From: a virus
Strand: one strand, 5' to 3'
Length of the DNA stretch: 36,551 nucleotides
Virus record (IMG/VR): IMGVR_UViG_3300032293_000757
Coordinates: 1-36,551 of that record
Part shown: in pieces, positions 13,536 to 22,300 of the stretch
Position numbering within the stretch: position 1 is the first letter of the stretch
Layout: every line of letters begins with the position of its first letter
Position numbers and translations under genes: made by a program
The notes under the pieces: generated by a model
Database searches by the model: none
What the model saw: only the letters and a program-made list of their open reading frames with translations
Told to the model about the DNA's origin: nothing

Positions 13536-14102
13536 TTACACAACTGTAGTGCCAGCGCTGATCGTAATGCTGCCCACTACAACTTCGCCATAAATTATTG
13601 GAATGGGCAGCCCAGAGCGGCTGGTGTTTTGAATGCCTGAAAAGCTGTAACTTTGTGTTTTTGGGTCTTTTTCGCCGCCTAGGTTTAGATTAGCGTTTGG
13701 TACGGGAGAGAGCAACTGCGCAACACCACCCAGAACTAAGCTAGCACCTATACCTAGGAGCACAGGGCTTAGTGCTAGACCAAATAGGGCTAAACCGGGG
13801 ATAAAAAATGAGACTGCGATCAGCAAAACGCCGGCGATAATTCGGCCTACAGCACCACTACCGGCAATTACTGGTGTAAGTGATATGACTTCTGTATCGC
13901 CTGCGGGATAGTGAAGTTCATGCTCTGTAAGTATGTGCTTTCCTGTGCTTACGCGGTAATGCTGGTCGGCCATATGGCGTTCCAGGCAGGGAAAGTTACT
14001 AATCAAAAAGCGTACGGCTTCGGCAGCGCTTTCGACCTCCGCGTGAAATACACGCTGTCCCAGCTTTTTGGCTAGCTGCCCGTAGACCTTGATGGTCTTC
14101 AT
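13536..14102 (-). CDS. I: Tail assembly protein, lambda gpI-like
   Basis: 188 residues. An N-terminal ubiquitin-like segment ([20 protein letters not shown], about 1-80) ends with [16 protein letters not shown]. It is followed by a long Gly/Ala/Leu hydrophobic stretch (about 85-130) and a conserved C-terminal block ([20 protein letters not shown], then [14 protein letters not shown]). This is the normal architecture of lambda gpI. The protein helps form the tail tip initiator but is not retained in the mature tail of lambda. The ATG overlaps the gpK stop (ATGA), and gpJ starts 27 bases downstream. Nothing is missing. Confidence 0.9.
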   Translation of the reverse strand: MKTIKVYGQLAKKLGQRVFHAEVESAAEAVRFLISNFPCLERHMADQHYRVSTGKHILTEHELHYPAGDTEVISLTPVIAGSGAVGRIIAGVLLIAVSFFIPGLALFGLALSPVLLGIGASLVLGGVAQLLSPVPNANLNLGGEKDPKTQSYSFSGIQNTSRSGLPIPIIYGEVVVGSITISAGTTVV

Positions 14103-14833
14103 GGTGTGGTGGACTGGAGCTTAGCCCAATCGTAGTGCCTAAGGCGCCTGCCGGTGCAGTGCTGCAGCCAGCCGCCGTAGATGTCACGACTGCTAAGACG
14201 CCCACGAATATGGTGAAGGATTAGGTTATCTCCTACATAGACGGCGCAGTGATCAAGACCTTTGCCGTCTATACGCAGGAGTAGTCCGTCCCCTCGTTGC
14301 AGTGGTTCCTCTTCAGGTATGACAGTAAAACCTGCGTTAGCCCAGCAATCGTCGAACATGGGCGCGGCTACAAAGTCTTCAGAGCTTAGTGGACGTTTCC
14401 AGTCGGGCAATGTTATGCCGTTTTCGGCGTACCAGTCACGAACCAGGGTCCAGCAATCTGCTACGCCCCATGCGTACTGGCGTCCTATTAAGGGGGCTTT
14501 GTAACCGCATGGAGCGAGTTCGGACCACGCGCCCATGTGGGGGTTGCAAATGTACCAGGCAAGGCCGGAAGATTCGCAAGCGGTGCGGTCGGCTTCGCTG
14601 GGTGCAGCCGGAGTTTTCGGATGACTGTGAAAAATGCCGGTGATTTCGCCCAGCTCTTCGGCGGCAGCGTAGGCTTCGGGGTCAAGTATGAACATCTCGT
14701 CAGGCTCGGCTGAGATGTTACGGCAGGGTATGTAGCGTTCACGCCCTTTGACAACAACTACAAGGCCACATGCCTCGCGTGGTACTTCTTGGAGTGCGTG
14801 CTGTAAAGCGTGGGCGCGACTTAGCTCGTTCAT
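14099..14833 (-). CDS. K: Tail tip peptidase, JAMM + NlpC/P60 (lambda gpK-like)
   Basis: 244 residues with two catalytic domains. The N-terminal Mov34/JAMM domain has E20 (PREACGLV) and H69-x-H71-x7-S79-x2-D82 ([14 protein letters not shown]), a complete zinc-peptidase motif. The C-terminal NlpC/P60 domain has C127 ([13 protein letters not shown]), H195 (LDHCAVYVG) and the HH pair at 207-208. As in lambda gpK it should act in tail tip assembly and local cleavage of peptidoglycan during DNA entry. The stop overlaps gpI, and the start is adjoined to gpL (one base shared). Both active sites look intact. Confidence 0.93.
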   Translation of the reverse strand: MNELSRAHALQHALQEVPREACGLVVVVKGRERYIPCRNISAEPDEMFILDPEAYAAAEELGEITGIFHSHPKTPAAPSEADRTACESSGLAWYICNPHMGAWSELAPCGYKAPLIGRQYAWGVADCWTLVRDWYAENGITLPDWKRPLSSEDFVAAPMFDDCWANAGFTVIPEEEPLQRGDGLLLRIDGKGLDHCAVYVGDNLILHHIRGRLSSRDIYGGWLQHCTGRRLRHYDWAKLQSTTP

Positions 14834-15582
14834 TAGAAGCTGTATTGACCGATGCCGGGGAATGACCCGAAGGGCAACACTGCGTTTGCGCCAAAACGGG
14901 CCTCACAGCTGGTAAGGCGTTTGCCGCAAACGTCAGCCAGCTCGTTGGGTGTGGCGTTGTCGTTCTCGTCGAAGTAGCCGGCGCCGGTATAACCGCATTC
15001 GGGGGAGCGGTAACGCCACTGGCAGATGTTGTTGATGGTTTGTCGCTTGGGGACGCGAACACCGGCTAAATCCAGGGCACTGACCAACTCAAATTCGACG
15101 ATTTCGCTTGTTTCGGCAGATTTACGGTCCACAAAGTAGACCTCTTCAGGTAGGGAGGCTGTGGCGTCGGGGCTGCCGAATGGGTTTGTGTCGTTCTCAA
15201 AATTCACTGCATCCAGGAAGCGAGCAAGGGTGCGGATGCGGACCACGCGGGCACCGGCTAAGTCGGCGCTGTAGGAGAAAGCAGCGATTTCCAACAAGAC
15301 GGCGGTAATGGTGGCATCGACGTTGGCGATGCGGATTTTTGGGCGTGGCAAGGAGCCGTTGCCTGTGTATTCAAAACCCTCGGCCTCGACCGGCCATGCG
15401 TAGTAGATGTTGTCGGCCCAGATGACGTGGCCTGAGACTTGCTTGGCATTAACTCCGGCGTGGAAGCGATACACCTCGCAGACGCCGTGGGTGCGGGTGC
15501 AGGTTGTGACCTCGTACAGCTCTATGATTGAGCTGGGATTGAGTTTAGCTAGCTCTTCGCGGACCTCGGCGGTTACGGTCAT
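14833..15582 (-). CDS. L: Minor tail protein, lambda gpL-like
   Basis: 249 residues. An N-terminal two-thirds beta-rich domain ([14 protein letters not shown], then [20 protein letters not shown]) is followed by a cysteine domain with C187-x8-C196-x22-C219-x6-C226. From memory this spacing equals that of the four cysteines which hold a 4Fe-4S cluster in lambda gpL. It therefore probably carries the same cluster and sits in the tail tip complex next to gpK. The start is just downstream of the 46-residue zinc protein, and the stop is shared with gpK. Two further cysteines at 28 and 35 are not part of that set. Confidence 0.92.
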   Translation of the reverse strand: MTVTAEVREELAKLNPSSIIELYEVTTCTRTHGVCEVYRFHAGVNAKQVSGHVIWADNIYYAWPVEAEGFEYTGNGSLPRPKIRIANVDATITAVLLEIAAFSYSADLAGARVVRIRTLARFLDAVNFENDTNPFGSPDATASLPEEVYFVDRKSAETSEIVEFELVSALDLAGVRVPKRQTINNICQWRYRSPECGYTGAGYFDENDNATPNELADVCGKRLTSCEARFGANAVLPFGSFPGIGQYSF

Positions 15583-15585
15583 GAC

Positions 15586-15726
15586 TTACCAGCGGCCATC
15601 AGGGCACTTCATATATGGTATGCGAGCCTTGAGCTGCATGTAGCAGCCGCACAACTTGCAGCGGTGCGAAGCAAGGAGGTAGTGGGGGCAAGCGGCACAG
15701 ATGGCCAGACGTTCGGAGGGAAGCAT
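15586..15726 (-). CDS. Small zinc-binding phage protein
   Basis: A 46-residue ORF, MLPSERLAICAACPHYLLAS at the start. It has C10-x2-C13 (AICAACPHY), C23-x2-C26 with a following Cys28 (RCKLCGCYM), and C41-P near the end (MKCPDGRW). The pattern RxxICxxCP ... CKxCGCxM ... KCPxxxW is familiar from many tailed phages, often beside tail or capsid genes. Its role is unknown. It fits tightly between the unknown protein at 15731 and gpL, with 3 bases before gpL's ATG. The motif makes it convincing in spite of its length. Confidence 0.85.
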   Translation of the reverse strand: MLPSERLAICAACPHYLLASHRCKLCGCYMQLKARIPYMKCPDGRW

Positions 15727-15730
15727 TAGC

Positions 15731-16843
15731 TTAGACAGGGGGTTCGTAGGCTTCATTGTGTACGGGGTCAGGTGCTAAAGGCCAAAACTGCGCCGCATAT
15801 AAATTAGGAAGGCCAAAACATACCTCCAATGTAACAGTGTAGCCTATACTGGCGTATAGTCCGGGTCTAACAGTAAAAGTAGCTGTTCTTTTATTTTTAG
15901 GGATATACACTACTGTAGGGCCATAAAACCCTCCAATAAAGCTAGTTCCGTCAAAGCCCGCGCTATACCGCAACACCATTACTCCGCCAACCGCTTGTTG
16001 ATCCATGGAAAGCGCGAACGTGTTGTCTCCGCCTCGCATAAGCGAGACCTTTACGGAACTTACAGGAACCAGTCTAACTACGGCGCTCCGAGCCGCCTCA
16101 TAAGCAGGGTTAGTGGAAAAAGTTGCACCACTTTGGTTTACGTAACTTTGGAACCACGGCCTGTGCGGCAGTGGTGGGATAAAGTCATACGCGCCTTCAT
16201 AGCGGTCGCTTATAATCGCCAAGGAACTGCCATTGTTGACTTCACCAGTTCCAAAAGCAACGGTGGTAGGGGCTTCGTACCCTGGAAGCGCCTGTCCGTA
16301 TGTTTGCCCGGTGAATGGGGGATCATTACATTGTAAGGTTGCTATATTAAAACAAGCAGCGCCGCTGACCACCGTTACGTCAGATTCGGTAGTAAACACA
16401 TTAAATAAATATGTGTTGAAAGTAAGTGCATAGTTTAAGTCGATGGTAAGCCCCACACCCGGCGTAACACCTCCACCCGGCGCACTCACCGACCATTTAA
16501 TGTCTCCGACATACTTTATAGTTTTATTGCTAAGCGTAGCCTTCCCCACTACATACTCACCAACTACAGCCGATACAAAACTAGCAGTTATTCGTCTCCG
16601 ATCTTGAGTGCAGTAGTAAACTGATCCGGGCGGACTTACAAGTGTACTAGCACTACTGTTTTTGCTTTTATCAAGTGATACGCTGTAGAAAAAACTTAAA
16701 GGAGTAAAAGCAGTAGCTCCTATACTACCACGATTGCACGCATCATCACCATCACCGTCATCAAGGCTGTCGCTGGCGCAAAAGCCCTCCTCGCAGAAAG
16801 GATCGTTGGTAGGTACGGAAACAAGAGGAAAGCGGTCAGGCAT
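15731..16843 (-). CDS. Unknown 370-residue protein in tail module
   Basis: I do not recognise it. The start (MPDRFPLVSVPTNDPFCEEG) is followed by a Cys/Asp-rich stretch (CASDSLDDGDGDDACNRGS), then mostly beta-rich Gly/Ser/Thr/Val sequence throughout. The beta-rich character and its place between the gpM-like protein and gpL suggest a virion component, perhaps an adhesin-like tail tip decoration. The DNA is clearly more A+T-rich and uses codons such as TTA and ATA more than the flanking GC-rich genes, a hint of recent acquisition. No catalytic motif, signal peptide or membrane segment. Confidence 0.65.
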   Translation of the reverse strand: MPDRFPLVSVPTNDPFCEEGFCASDSLDDGDGDDACNRGSIGATAFTPLSFFYSVSLDKSKNSSASTLVSPPGSVYYCTQDRRRITASFVSAVVGEYVVGKATLSNKTIKYVGDIKWSVSAPGGGVTPGVGLTIDLNYALTFNTYLFNVFTTESDVTVVSGAACFNIATLQCNDPPFTGQTYGQALPGYEAPTTVAFGTGEVNNGSSLAIISDRYEGAYDFIPPLPHRPWFQSYVNQSGATFSTNPAYEAARSAVVRLVPVSSVKVSLMRGGDNTFALSMDQQAVGGVMVLRYSAGFDGTSFIGGFYGPTVVYIPKNKRTATFTVRPGLYASIGYTVTLEVCFGLPNLYAAQFWPLAPDPVHNEAYEPPV

Positions 16844-16849
16844 TGGTAC

Positions 16850-17251
16850 TTACTCCGCGATCTCAAAAACTCGGCGGAAGGTGGCGGTGATGCGGCGCCA
16901 GTTGAAGGTGACGTGCCCTACGGTCCACTCGTCACAACGCCATCGTAGGGGATAGGCGGTGTCGGGGGGCTGCCAGTCGAAGGCTTCGCCCGCGCCAGCG
17001 CGAGCTTGGAGGAAGTCGTCGATGGTGGTGGCTTCGCCGTCCATGTAGCCCCAGGTATCCATATTGTTAAGGTTGTCGTCGAACAACGTAGCATCGGTGG
17101 TTTCCCAGGTCAGTGACCACTCGGGACGCACATTGTTTAGACCAAACCGCAACGACACCTCGTAGCCGTCGCCCATAAGCGTGCTGCTGTTAACAGGCGC
17201 CGTCCGCTTAGGAGCGGGGTGGATCGGTGCAATGGCGGGAAAGGTTGCCAT
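16850..17251 (-). CDS. Minor tail protein, lambda gpM-like (second copy)
   Basis: 133 residues with the Phage_min_tail pattern. LRFGLNNVRPEWSLTWETTD leads to an inserted LFDDNLNNMDTWGYMDG block, then DDFLQARAGAGEAFDWQPPD, then WRCDEWTVGHVTFNWRRITATFRRVFE. The last part is the family's C-terminal signature. A second gpM-like protein lies at 18527. The inserted block is nearly the same as one in the gpJ C-terminal ORF at 10193-10249, including at DNA level. It should help finish the tail tip between the tape measure and gpL. The stop is followed at a distance of 6 bases by the gene at 15731. Confidence 0.85.
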   Translation of the reverse strand: MATFPAIAPIHPAPKRTAPVNSSTLMGDGYEVSLRFGLNNVRPEWSLTWETTDATLFDDNLNNMDTWGYMDGEATTIDDFLQARAGAGEAFDWQPPDTAYPLRWRCDEWTVGHVTFNWRRITATFRRVFEIAE

Positions 17252-17260
17252 GTCGGCGGC

Positions 17261-17350
17261 TTAGAGGTAAGGACCAGAGATCCTATACGTAGCGGATGGC
17301 TTGTAGATCAAAGATGCGGGGATGGCGGTGTAGTGGGAGTAGATCATCAT
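17261..17350 (-). CDS. Tiny ORF filling a gap
   Basis: A 29-residue ORF (MMIYSHYTAIPASLIYKPSA at the start) that overlaps the LamG stop (ATGATG) and ends 9 bases before the gpM-like start. It fills an otherwise empty 95-base gap and has no recognisable family. A coupled start and lack of other use of the region speak for coding. Its size and aromatic/hydroxyl composition speak neither way. It could equally be a leader for the next gene. Confidence 0.35.
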   Translation of the reverse strand: MMIYSHYTAIPASLIYKPSATYRISGPYL

Positions 17351-18108
17351 GCGTCAGGGAATGGCGCAGTAGGTGCAGCGAAGTTGGCGGTGTAACGGGC
17401 GACGCCTTTTGTAATGCGTAGTTCATCTATCCATCCTTGATAGTTTTCATTGGCGCGGAATCCGCTATCTCCGACAGTCAAGCGAGCGCCGCTAGTTATG
17501 TCATCGCTGTTTGTGGACGTATCGACTAAAGTGCCATCTATGAAAGTTCGGAGGCTTGTGCCCTCACGGCTTGCTGCAACGTGATACCAAGTATCAACAG
17601 CGATAGTGCCCGCCGCCGTGCCTGAGCTATACCAAAGCAGTTGGCCGTTGTAAATGTAAAGCGTATTAACGTAAGTTGATGCGACCCCAATCAGGCCCTT
17701 GTAGCCTGTAACTGAGGACTCAGGCCGAATAAATGCCTCTACCGTAAAATCGCCTGTTCCCATCTCAAGAGGCCCCAGTCCGGTTCCAGTATCGAGACGG
17801 TCAAGAGTTCCATCGAAGTATGCCGATGCTCCACCAAACTTGCTCTGCGCTGTGCTGATCTGTGTGCTGCCGTTAGCAGTTACGGTTAGGGCATTGCTGC
17901 TGCTGTCTGTAAACGTGGTGCTGCCATTACTGCCGTTCATGTGCAGCAGCAGGCTTACGTTTGCCCAGTAGGGATCACCTGCAGTAACTTCTGGCCAAAT
18001 TGCAGCCCTTTGCGCCACGCTCTGCTCATTCTGAAACCACAGTCCCGATGCCGAGCTGGTTGTAGGCGTCCGCCTGACGCCCATTAAACCGCCGTTAAAG
18101 CCAAGCAT
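17347..18108 (-). CDS. LamG-domain virion protein
   Basis: 253 residues. Residues about 48-245 form a concanavalin A-like LamG domain: WANVSLLLHMNGSNGSTTFT, SKFGGASAYFDGT, GTGDFTVEAFIRP, WYHVAASREGTSLRTFIDGT and YQGWIDELRITKGVARYTAN. Such domains bind glycans or other surface ligands, and in phages they decorate capsids or tail tips. The N-terminal ~45 residues (MLGFNGGLMGVRRTPTTSSA) are low complexity. The start overlaps the stop of the gene at 18108. It sits between two gpM-like proteins, as if a cassette had been inserted. A role in host surface adhesion is inferred. Confidence 0.8.
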   Translation of the reverse strand: MLGFNGGLMGVRRTPTTSSASGLWFQNEQSVAQRAAIWPEVTAGDPYWANVSLLLHMNGSNGSTTFTDSSSNALTVTANGSTQISTAQSKFGGASAYFDGTLDRLDTGTGLGPLEMGTGDFTVEAFIRPESSVTGYKGLIGVASTYVNTLYIYNGQLLWYSSGTAAGTIAVDTWYHVAASREGTSLRTFIDGTLVDTSTNSDDITSGARLTVGDSGFRANENYQGWIDELRITKGVARYTANFAAPTAPFPDA

Positions 18109-18476
18109 CAGCTGATGTCCTCATAGGAGATGACCAGCTCCAAGTCGCCAGTGGCGCTGGCCTGTGCGCGGAGGCTGTGGCCTTCCTCCAAGTAGATGTA
18201 CGCCTCGCGGGTCACGAGCACCTGCGTAGCGTCAGCAGGCACGGCGATCGTCTTGCCGATGGCAAAGCCGGTGGTGCCGTTGTAGTGCTCCAGGCTGATG
18301 TCGGCTGTTGCTGCGCCGTCCACGTTGGCGCAGTACACCGAATTGATTTTCAGCACCTTGCCGCTGCTGGCGCCATTGCTCAGCGCTGCCGCCATCGAGG
18401 TAGTGACGGCATAACCCACGGTCTTGCCGTTGACGGTCGTGACGGAGCTGCCGCTCTTGATGTTGGGGGCTGCCAT
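18108..18476 (-). CDS. Conserved virion protein (cyanophage-type)
   Basis: 122 residues, all beta-rich: SSGKVLKINSVYCANVDGAA, ADISLEHYNGTTGF, KTIAVPADATQVLVTREAYI and LRAQASATGDLELVISYEDI. I recall close relatives in cyanophages and marine phages, where they are virion-associated. The ligand or position in the particle is unknown. Its stop overlaps the LamG start, and about 50 untranslated bases separate it from the gpM-like gene at 18527. No cysteine motif beyond one Cys, no signal peptide. Confidence 0.75.
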   Translation of the reverse strand: MAAPNIKSGSSVTTVNGKTVGYAVTTSMAAALSNGASSGKVLKINSVYCANVDGAATADISLEHYNGTTGFAIGKTIAVPADATQVLVTREAYIYLEEGHSLRAQASATGDLELVISYEDIS

Positions 18477-18526
18477 GGCAAATAGGGCGGGGACGCTGGA
18501 CCGTTATGTGCTCAGTGTAGCAAGGC

Positions 18527-19387
18527 TTAGGAAGACTCCTCAAACAGCAGCGGAGGGTCTTCGATCCAGGACTGCCACCTGTTCCAGTACACGGGTGGTG
18601 TATCCGCACTTACTTCTTCGATGTACAAGAATATGTCGGGATCGTAATAAGCCCAATCGCTCCAGAAACTCGCCGCATCTGCTGTGGCCGGTGGACTGGA
18701 GCCGCCGCCAAGGCTGAAGGACACATTGTTTGCCGTGAGTACAAACGCTCCAGGGGCCAGTAACACCCCTTGTGCTTTATCCAGCGCGATGTCATTACCA
18801 TTAAGTGCCAAGCTTCCAGTAATTGGACTTAAAATGTACGTACTGAAGAAGCTGGTATTGTTGCCAGTGAGTACAAACGCTCCCGTGGATGTCGATATAC
18901 GCTGCGCCACACCCAGCGCATTGTTATTACCGCTCAGGCTTACGCTGCCGGTGCCTGGACGTAAAATGTAACTACGGAATAGGGTCGTACTTCTGCCCGT
19001 GAGCGTAAAGTAAGCAACGAAGGCGCCCGAAAGGAAAGGCCGAGCGGGATCAAATACTTGACGAAAGGTGGCAGTGACTTCGTAAATGTTGCAGGAACTT
19101 AATTGCTTAGTCCAGTCATCGCAGCGGAAACGGCCTTGGGTCGCTCCAGGCGGAGTCCACACAAACCAAGAACCTGTCTGTGCCTGTTGAGCCAGGAATG
19201 CGTCAAGAGTGTTTGCTGCACCGGGCTCAAGCAACCATTTAACTTGCCATTCGGGCAATGTTTGATGCTGCCCTTGAGTAGCGCGTTGTTCGATCCCCCA
19301 GTTAGGCAGCTTGGCCGTGCGCTGACGGGGTTTGACCGTCTTGGTGGCGGGGTAGACGGGGGTGTAATCAGGCAGTAGGTTGCTCAT
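18527..19387 (-). CDS. M: gpM-like minor tail protein with repeat extension
   Basis: 286 residues. Residues 1-115 resemble lambda gpM: PNWGIEQRATQGQHQTLPEW, WLLEPGAANTLDAFLAQQAQ, GSWFVWTPPGATQGRFRCDD, then YEVTATFRQVF. Residues about 118-230 hold repeats of the form GxFxLTGNN...FxxxYILxPxTGSxxLxGNxxAL (GSVSLSGNNNALG, GAFVLTGNNTSFF, GSLALNGNDIALD, GAFVLTANNVSF). Repeats like these are known in phage and bacterial surface proteins. The C-terminus is acidic/aromatic (WSDWAYYDPDIFLYIEE). It directly follows the tape measure, the place of M in lambda. A second gpM-like gene is at 16850. Confidence 0.8.
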   Translation of the reverse strand: MSNLLPDYTPVYPATKTVKPRQRTAKLPNWGIEQRATQGQHQTLPEWQVKWLLEPGAANTLDAFLAQQAQTGSWFVWTPPGATQGRFRCDDWTKQLSSCNIYEVTATFRQVFDPARPFLSGAFVAYFTLTGRSTTLFRSYILRPGTGSVSLSGNNNALGVAQRISTSTGAFVLTGNNTSFFSTYILSPITGSLALNGNDIALDKAQGVLLAPGAFVLTANNVSFSLGGGSSPPATADAASFWSDWAYYDPDIFLYIEEVSADTPPVYWNRWQSWIEDPPLLFEESS

Positions 19388-19392
19388 ACCGC

Positions 19393-22300
19393 CTAGGCCA
19401 GCAGGCCGCCCGGCCGTTTTTGCCGAAGCAGCTCGTCTTGAACCGCTTGGCTTACGGCGCGGCCCAACTGCTCACTCTTGGCGGAATCTCCCTGCGCTTT
19501 GCTGCCGCTGGCGTCAACATTGACCGTGACATTGGTGGTGCCGCTGCCACCGCCGCCTGCTTCGACGCCCAGCCTTCCGCTGGGGAGGCGGCGGAGCGGC
19601 ATGATGGCTTCCGGGCCAGCCTCACCCATAAGCCCGAGGCGGCCGGCACCGCCATTGGCGAAGGGGAAAAGCGTCGGCTTATCGACGATGCCGCCCATGG
19701 CAAAGGGCACCACATTATTCTTGGCGAATACTCCGCCATAGCCGAATGCCATGCCGGGGATGCTCGCAGGGTTGAAGGGCATACCAGGAACAAGGGCCGA
19801 TGCTGGCGAACCACCAGGAGCAATGGCGCCGATGATCTGCATGATGCTGCGCAGCACCATTTGCTGAATGATCATGCGAGCCGTATCCCTAAGGATCGAG
19901 GCGGCGAACTCCTGGAAGTTGGCGGTGCCGGTGGTGACGAGGCTGAAGATGGCGTCCTCGACGCCTTTGATGCCGGTCTGGGCGAGCTGGGCCGTGGCCT
20001 CGCGCATGGTGCCGATCGACTGGACGTAAGCTTCGGCGCCTTCGCGTAGGCCGAGGCCGATGCGCTCGTCTTGGCGAGTGCGCATTGCCTTGTTGAAGGC
20101 TTCCGCAGCTTCTGCATTTTCTCGCAAAAGCCGCGCACGCTCGGCGTACTGTTCGTTCTGCGCAGCTAAGACGCTCTGAAGTTCGGCTGCTCTATCGGGG
20201 TTAGCTTTAACAAGCTGATTGTACGTAGTTTGTGCTTGGTTTTGCTCTTGCCTGATACCGAGTAAGCGTTCTTCCAGGTCTACAAACTCAGGGCGCACGC
20301 CTTCTAGGGTGAGGCGATTACGCAGAGTCTGCAGTTCGTTACTATCGCGCATTGTCGCGTTTTGTTGCCTAAGGGCATCTGTAGCCTTGAGCGTGAATTG
20401 CTCAAATAGCGTGGCGCGTTCCTTAGCTGCGTTGTCTTCGACAAGTTGTAGCTGCGCTTCGGCCTTGTTTACGTCGAGCCCCTCGATGACCGCACCACCG
20501 CTCGCTCTGATTGCGCGATTCTGCTGGGCTGCAGCGCCTGTGGGCATCCGCGCGGTTCCGGCAGATTGTGTGGGACGTACGAAATACCCTGATTTGAAAT
20601 AATCCAAATCGGGGTAGTTACCCGCGGTAAGACCGCGCTTACGAGACTGGTGGAACACATTATTTCCACCTGTGTACACGCCTACATGCGGAGTATCACC
20701 TGGACGCCCAGTAGCAACAATATCGCCGGGACGCAGTTTACTCCAGTCCCGCATGACTGTACCTGCATTGCGTACTGTGTCTGCCCATGCAGTTACACCG
20801 GGCAGAGTTATACCTAAAGACTTGTAGAAGCTCTTAACAGATTCAGAGCATTGGTTTGCAATACCTGTGAATTTTGCTGCCTCAGCTGTTGCCTTTGCGA
20901 TAGCAGTAGCACTGATGCCAGTACCGCCGGCGCGGAGTGCCGCTGCACCTTGGTCTGCAAAGGTGGCACGTATTGCAGCGCTTTGTTGCGTCTGCTTGGC
21001 CAGGCGAACATCCTGAACTGCGCGGACACGGCGCTCCTCGATTTCGCGGAGGCTGCGCTGCAGATCCTCAAAGTTGCTTACGATGTCGCGTGCTGCACCA
21101 GTTTCGCGCATGATGCGATTCTGTGCTTGGGCGTCGTCGAGACGTTTCTGCAGCTCATAGCGCTGACGGTCCAGCTCGATTTGGTGCTGGAACAGCCTGT
21201 CCGCTGCGTTGAGCTGCTGGTCGAGCAGGGTGTTGGCCAGGCGCTGTTGTTCGGCAGCCGCAGCTTGGCGCTCTCTCTCGGCTTTGTCCTTGGCTGCCTG
21301 TCTTTCCTTTTCCTTATCTGCGGCAGGGGAGGGGAATACGGACGGGCTTTCTGCAGTGCTCTGTTGCGCCTGCGGAAGCTTAAATATAGGTGACATTGCG
21401 GTAGCACCCGCCGCTATACCCTTTGTTACAGCCTTGCCTACATCTGCAATTCCAAGCAGTTTGAGGCCCGCCAGCAAAGGATTGCTGTAGTTGATCATGT
21501 TGCTGACGGTTTCGCGCCAGCGTCCTTTAATAAAGTCAAAAATGCTAGACCAAAACTTACCTACATTAGTGGCCACTACCTGCATGGTATCTCCCAGCCC
21601 TCCCACGTCTATACCGATAGCCTTTAACGCGGTAGAGCTTATTGTTTGCAGTCCTGTAAAGAAGCTGCCGATACGAGTCCAGAACGCAGAGACATCGTTG
21701 GCGATACTATCCCAAAACGCTTTAGCAACCTGTAGGTATGCAGGCATTCCCGTGGCGAAGAAATCGCGTACAGGTGCTGTGAAATCCATAAACGCATCAC
21801 CGGCAACACCGATTGCCTTAGCCACGCCCACAAACCCTTGTGCAGCAGCGACTACGGCAGGTGTGATGTCGGTTATAAATATGGCAAATGCGTTTTGTAG
21901 ATCGGCACCCAGAGGCTGTAGAGCGCGTCCAACCTCTAGTTGCATGTTTTGCATTGCAACGGTCAAACGGGCGCCGGCTTCTTGGCTGGACTTGGCGATC
22001 TTGAGTGCCGTTTGTCCGTACTCAGTGCTGATTAGCTGCAGGAACTTCATTAGGTCGTTCAGACCTACTTGGCCCTCCTGGAGCGCCTTCTGCAGCTGAG
22101 GGCCGGTCATGCCGGCCGCCTTGGCGAAGAGGGTGAAGGTGCCGGGCAGTCGCTCAGCGATCTGGTTGAGTTCTTCGGCGCTGACCTTGCCTTTGGAGAA
22201 GACCTGCGTGAGTGCGAGAAGGGCGCCATCGGCCTGCTCGGCGTTACCGCCGGTGGCTTTCACTGCCTCGCTTACGGCACGGAACGCAAAAGCGGAATCG

